Assembly (NCBI RefSeq): GCF_016598615.1
Contig: NZ_CP066831.1
Span: 5,208,001 to 5,272,000 of the forward strand
From: Streptomyces liliifuscus
GTDB taxonomy: Bacteria > Actinomycetota > Actinomycetes > Streptomycetales > Streptomycetaceae
Length of the DNA stretch: 64,000 nt
Direction of reading: 5' to 3'
Part shown: piece after piece, positions 60,900 to 64,000 of the stretch
Numbering within the stretch: the first letter of the stretch is position 1
How the letters are laid out: every line of letters starts with the position of its first letter
Made by a program: the position numbers and the translations under genes
Notes under the pieces: model-generated
The model's input: the letters and a program-made list of their open reading frames with translations, nothing else
What the model was told of the DNA's origin: nothing
Databases searched by the model: none

Positions 60900-62951
60900 T
60901 CAGCGGAGGATCTTCACCCGGCGCGTCTCCGACACCTGGTCGATGTCCGACGTACGGATGGTGACCTTCATCGTCCAGGTGCCCGGGATGGGGAGGTTGA
61001 GGGACGAGGTGCCCCAGTAGCCGCCCTTGTTGGTGAGGCCGGCGTCGATGGGGCCGATCTTCTGGGAGGCGAGGGTGAAGGAGAGGCGGATCTCGGGGAC
61101 CGTGGCGATGCCTCCGTCGGGGCCGATGACGACCGCCTCGACCGTGTTCTCGCCGACGCGGCCCGGTTCCAGGACGATCTGGACCTTGCCCTGGCCGCCC
61201 GGGGTGCCGACGTCGAAGGGGATCAGCGTCGTCGACGCGGTCCGCTGACCGGCCGCCGCGGTCTCCTCGGCCGCCGCCGTCTCGATCTCGGCGCGCCCCG
61301 GCTGCGTACCGGTGAGAACCGTCGTGACGACCAGCACGACCACACCCACGACGACCTCGGCCAGGACCGAGCGGCGCAGGGCACCGCGACGGGCCGCGGG
61401 TGCAGCGGTCGGCCCGGACTCGTTTCCGGGCTCCTCCTCGGAACCGTCGCCGACGGCGGCCGACGGGGGCTCCCCGGCGTCCCGGCCGGAGCTGCCGGCC
61501 CCGGCGCCGGAGTCCACACCCCCGCCGGTGCCTCCACCCGCGCGCGCCCCCACCGTCTCCAGCACCGGGACCCGCAACGGCTCCTCCGCGTCCGTCAGCC
61601 GGGCCGTCCAGCGGCGCGAGAACCCGGCCGCCGCCAGCAGCAGGACCACCGCGCAGACCTTGGCGACCAGGATCTGGCCGTACGACGTGTCGAACAACGC
61701 GTCCCACGAGCCGAGTCCGCGCCAGGACTGGTAGACGCCGGTCAGCACGAGGACGGTGACGGAGGCGAACGCGAGGCGCGAGAAACGGGCCACGGAGACC
61801 GCCGAGAGCAGCGCCTCCGAGCGGTGGAGCGTGGTGAGGAGCGCCGCGAGGCCGCCCAGCCAGACCGCCATCGCCAGCAGGTGGAGTACGGAGGAGGTCA
61901 TCGCCAGAGGGACCTGGATCCCGGCGGACGCGTGCTCGGCGGCGGCCCAGGTGACCGCCAGACCGACGGCGAGAAGCCCGCCGACGGCGAGCACGACCGG
62001 CGTCGGCCGCACTTCTTCATTCTCCGGACCCGCCACCTCCGGACCCGTCACCTCCGGACCCGCCACCTCCGGACCAACCGTCTCCGTGCCCGCCGCCTCC
62101 CGGCTCTCCGTCTCCGACGCGCCCCGGACGACCGGCACGCCCCGGACGACCGACGCGACCCGGACGAGGAAGACCGCCGCCCCCGCCAGCAGCACGAGCC
62201 GGGCCAGCAGCGCCCAGCCCGGCCTGCTGGTCAGGGTGTTCTCGATGAGTTCGGGGTCGAGGAGGGTGGAGGGGCCGGTGCCACGTTCGTACGGGCCGCG
62301 TATCAGGAGGAGTGCGGCCGTGGAGGCGACGAGGACCCACCAGCCGGCCCGGACGAGTCCGCGCAGCGGCTCGGCGGAGGGCGGGCGGCAGACCAGGACG
62401 AAGGTGACCGCGCCGATGAGCAGGGCGACGGCGGCGTACGCGGCGTAGCGGGCGATGTCGTAGAGGGCGCCCGAGGCGGGGTTCACGGCCGGCTCGGCGG
62501 AGACGGACGCCGTGGTCTCGGACGGTTTGCCGATGGAGAAGGTGAAGGCGCCGGAGATGGGGTGGCTGTCCGCCGAGACCACCCGCCAGGCCACGGTGTA
62601 CGTACCGTCGGCCAGGCCGTCGTCGAGTGGCACCCGGACGGTGTCGGACCGGCCGGACGCGTGCTCGGTGTCGCCCGCGTTCACCCGGCGGTTCTCGGGG
62701 CTGAGGACGCGCAGCGAGTCGTCGGTGATGCCGACCGACTCGGTGAAGGTCATGGTGACCTGCTTCGGCGCGGACTTGAGGACGGTTCCCTCGCCGGGAC
62801 TCGTCTCGCGCACGGCCGAGTGGGCGGACACCGGGCCCGCGCCGCCCAGCAGGAACAGCGTGCCCAGCAGGACGACCAGGGCCGCTGCCCGGCGTGGCGC
62901 CGACACCCGTAGTACCCGTAGCACTCGGTGTATGCGGCGCACTCGGCCCAC
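60900..62951 (-). CDS. CopC-CopD fusion copper resistance protein with C-terminal FixH/YtkA-like domain
   Basis: A 683-residue membrane protein. Signal sequence ends at VSAHSAVRE, giving the mature N-terminal His (H44) used by CopC for copper, with a second motif ADSHPISGAF. The middle part has eight helices of CopD type. In the loop at about 300-316 a 15-bp unit gives repeated GPEVA. The C-terminal 150 residues (TLIPFDVGTPGGQGKVQIVLEPG, LSLNLPIPGTWTMKVTIRTSD) resemble YtkA/FixH. The start is GTG 62951 with GGGAGAGG before it; GTG 62993 lies further up. Copper import or trafficking is the likely role. Confidence 0.87.
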   Translation of the reverse strand: MGRVRRIHRVLRVLRVSAPRRAAALVVLLGTLFLLGGAGPVSAHSAVRETSPGEGTVLKSAPKQVTMTFTESVGITDDSLRVLSPENRRVNAGDTEHASGRSDTVRVPLDDGLADGTYTVAWRVVSADSHPISGAFTFSIGKPSETTASVSAEPAVNPASGALYDIARYAAYAAVALLIGAVTFVLVCRPPSAEPLRGLVRAGWWVLVASTAALLLIRGPYERGTGPSTLLDPELIENTLTSRPGWALLARLVLLAGAAVFLVRVASVVRGVPVVRGASETESREAAGTETVGPEVAGPEVTGPEVAGPENEEVRPTPVVLAVGGLLAVGLAVTWAAAEHASAGIQVPLAMTSSVLHLLAMAVWLGGLAALLTTLHRSEALLSAVSVARFSRLAFASVTVLVLTGVYQSWRGLGSWDALFDTSYGQILVAKVCAVVLLLAAAGFSRRWTARLTDAEEPLRVPVLETVGARAGGGTGGGVDSGAGAGSSGRDAGEPPSAAVGDGSEEEPGNESGPTAAPAARRGALRRSVLAEVVVGVVVLVVTTVLTGTQPGRAEIETAAAEETAAAGQRTASTTLIPFDVGTPGGQGKVQIVLEPGRVGENTVEAVVIGPDGGIATVPEIRLSFTLASQKIGPIDAGLTNKGGYWGTSSLNLPIPGTWTMKVTIRTSDIDQVSETRRVKILR
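62021..62080. repeat. 15-bp tandem repeat inside the copper protein gene
   Basis: CTCCGGACCCGCCAC with small variations, four copies, encoding GPEVA / GPEVT. Confidence 0.8.
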
Positions 62952-63105
62952 GTCGCCTCTCCCTGCTGCTCGTCCTGCTCGTCCTGCTCGCACTGCACGT
63001 CCATGTACGTGTACGTCGGTGGCCGCGGTTGTCTGCCGTTGGCAGCGGCCGCGGCCTAGGTGAGAGTACGGATGTACGCGACACCTTGTTCAACCCGGCC
63101 CGCGT

Positions 63106-63996
63106 TCACCACGTCGGCCGCGCCGACACCCCGCCGTCCACGACCAGGTCGTGCCCGGTGATCCAGGAGGCCATCGGCGAGGCGAGGAACACACAGGCGT
63201 CGCCCACGTCCTCGGGACGCCCCAGCCTCCCGGTGGGAACCGCCTGCTGCCAGCGCCGTACGCCGTCGGGCCACGCCTGAGCGAGACCCGCGCGGTCGAT
63301 CAGCCCCGGCGAGACCGTGTTCACGCGGATTCCGTAGGGACCGTACTCCAGGGCCGCCGAGCGCGCGTGTGCGACGACGGCCGCCTTGGACGCGGAGTAG
63401 TGGGCGTGCAGGGGAGCGGGGTGCGTGGCCTCGATGGACGCGATGTGCGTGATGCTGCCCACAGGCCCGCCGGACGAGCCCCGCCGGTCGCTCGGGTCAT
63501 TCAGGTCGCTCGGATCACTCGGGTCGCTCAGGTCCCTCGGGTCGCCCTGCCCCCTCCCCTCGCGCATCACCTCCACCGCCGCCTGCGTACACGCGAACAC
63601 GCTCGACACATTGGCGTCGACCACCGCCCGCCAGTCCCCCGCCGTCATCCCGGGCAGTTCCTGGACCGGCTGTACGCCCGCGTTGTTGACCAGGGCCGTC
63701 AGTCTGCCGCCGCACCGGTCGGCGGCCTCGCGCACCAGGCGGTGGCACTCGTCCTCGACGGTCAGATCGGCGCGCAGGGCGACCGCGCGTCCGCCCGACT
63801 CCTCGATGAGGCCGACGACTTCACGGGCGGCCTCCGCGTTCGTACGGAAGTGGACAGCCACGGCCGCCCCCGCCGCGGCGAACCGCAGCGCGATGCCCCG
63901 CCCGATGCCGCCCGACGCCCCGGTGACGAGGGCGACCTGCCCGTCGAGAAGTCCGCGGCGGTGGCCGTCGCGGCGTCCGTCGTCCGGGCCGCTCAC
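63106..63996 (-). CDS. SDR family oxidoreductase with a repeat insertion
   Basis: A 296-residue short-chain dehydrogenase. Motifs: TGASGGIG (25-32), NNAG (104-107), and Y200-x3-K204 (HYSASK) with S187 (HIAS) as catalytic serine. Between strand 5 and its helix, about 147-178, the protein carries an Asp/Pro/Ser insertion (RDLSDPSDPSDLNDPSDRRG) encoded by 9-bp-type repeats; most SDRs lack it. The GTG at 63996 lies 4 bases from the window edge, so a longer upstream start cannot be excluded. The substrate is unknown. It follows the copper gene by 155 bp. Confidence 0.85.
   Translation of the reverse strand: MSGPDDGRRDGHRRGLLDGQVALVTGASGGIGRGIALRFAAAGAAVAVHFRTNAEAAREVVGLIEESGGRAVALRADLTVEDECHRLVREAADRCGGRLTALVNNAGVQPVQELPGMTAGDWRAVVDANVSSVFACTQAAVEVMREGRGQGDPRDLSDPSDPSDLNDPSDRRGSSGGPVGSITHIASIEATHPAPLHAHYSASKAAVVAHARSAALEYGPYGIRVNTVSPGLIDRAGLAQAWPDGVRRWQQAVPTGRLGRPEDVGDACVFLASPMASWITGHDLVVDGGVSARPTW
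63488..63550. repeat. 9-bp-type direct repeats within the SDR gene
   Basis: TCGCTCGGG, TCATTCAGG, TCGCTCGGA, TCACTCGGG and TCGCTCAGG follow each other in frame. Confidence 0.8.
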
Positions 63997-64000
63997 GGGC

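Overview
The window is a stretch of core chromosome from a high-GC actinomycete, almost certainly Streptomyces. The evidence is the roughly 70% GC composition with strong third-position G/C bias, frequent GTG (and one TTG) starts, and marker genes: bldC, an Lsr2 paralogue, a mycothiol-type thiol-oxidoreductase homologue, DUF3073 and DUF6274 proteins, and a c-di-AMP riboswitch in front of an M23 peptidase. The gene order trmB - prsW - aldo/keto reductase - M23 peptidase ... hrpA - bldC - vdh - purM/purF - purL/Q/S - lsr2-like - purC - purD - dnaX is the order I know from Streptomyces chromosome cores; this is recalled, not computed.

Layout. 1-5.7 kb: end of trmB, a PrsW-type membrane protease, an aldo/keto reductase, a riboswitch-controlled M23 peptidase, a SpoIIE-type phosphatase and initiator tRNA-Met. 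5.8-8.9 kb: a MarR-controlled module with GTP cyclohydrolase II and a domain-swapped pyrimidine reductase/deaminase, then a small membrane protein and tRNA-Lys. 9.1-16.4 kb: amino-acid permease, DEAD-box helicase with a long Arg/Asp/Gly repeat tail, lipoprotein, minimal metallopeptidase, metallophosphoesterase. 16.4-19.5 kb: tRNA-Glu followed by an MFS exporter and an incomplete ATP-grasp gene, closed by a copy of the tRNA-Glu 3' end, so probably an integrated islet; then tRNA-Asp and tRNA-Phe. 19.6-28.3 kb: hrpA, a second tRNA-Asp, small DUF6274 and DUF3073 genes, bldC and valine dehydrogenase.

28.5-49.4 kb holds most of de novo purine synthesis, all on the minus strand but in separate blocks: purM-purF, purL-purQ-purS, purC and purD. 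Between them lie a META lipoprotein, a sterol-carrier/MDMPI-like protein, a second M23 protein with its HTH regulator, the Lsr2-like gene, three tRNA-Gly genes, an ABC exporter with its two-component system, a dimethylformamidase-beta-like protein and a degenerate M48-like membrane protein. 49.6-52.4 kb: dnaX, SRP RNA and tRNA-Ser. 52.5-64 kb: a DsbA-like protein, a secreted hydrolase, a ribbon-helix-helix/DUF4097/ABC operon, a DUF2079 membrane protein, a divergent MarR/thioesterase pair, a CopC-CopD fusion and an SDR gene that reaches the window edge.

Points most worth following: a tRNA-Gly(UCC) that lacks both partners of the universal G18-U55 contact; the tRNA-Glu islet; a 10-bp-phased GGCACC array upstream of the ribbon-helix-helix operon; three shared palindromes around the MarR/GTP cyclohydrolase II module; a pseudo-M48 protein behind a tiny coupled ORF; and a dispersed intergenic repeat present at least six times, once inside a coding sequence. 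No CRISPR array, transposase, integrase or prophage was seen.
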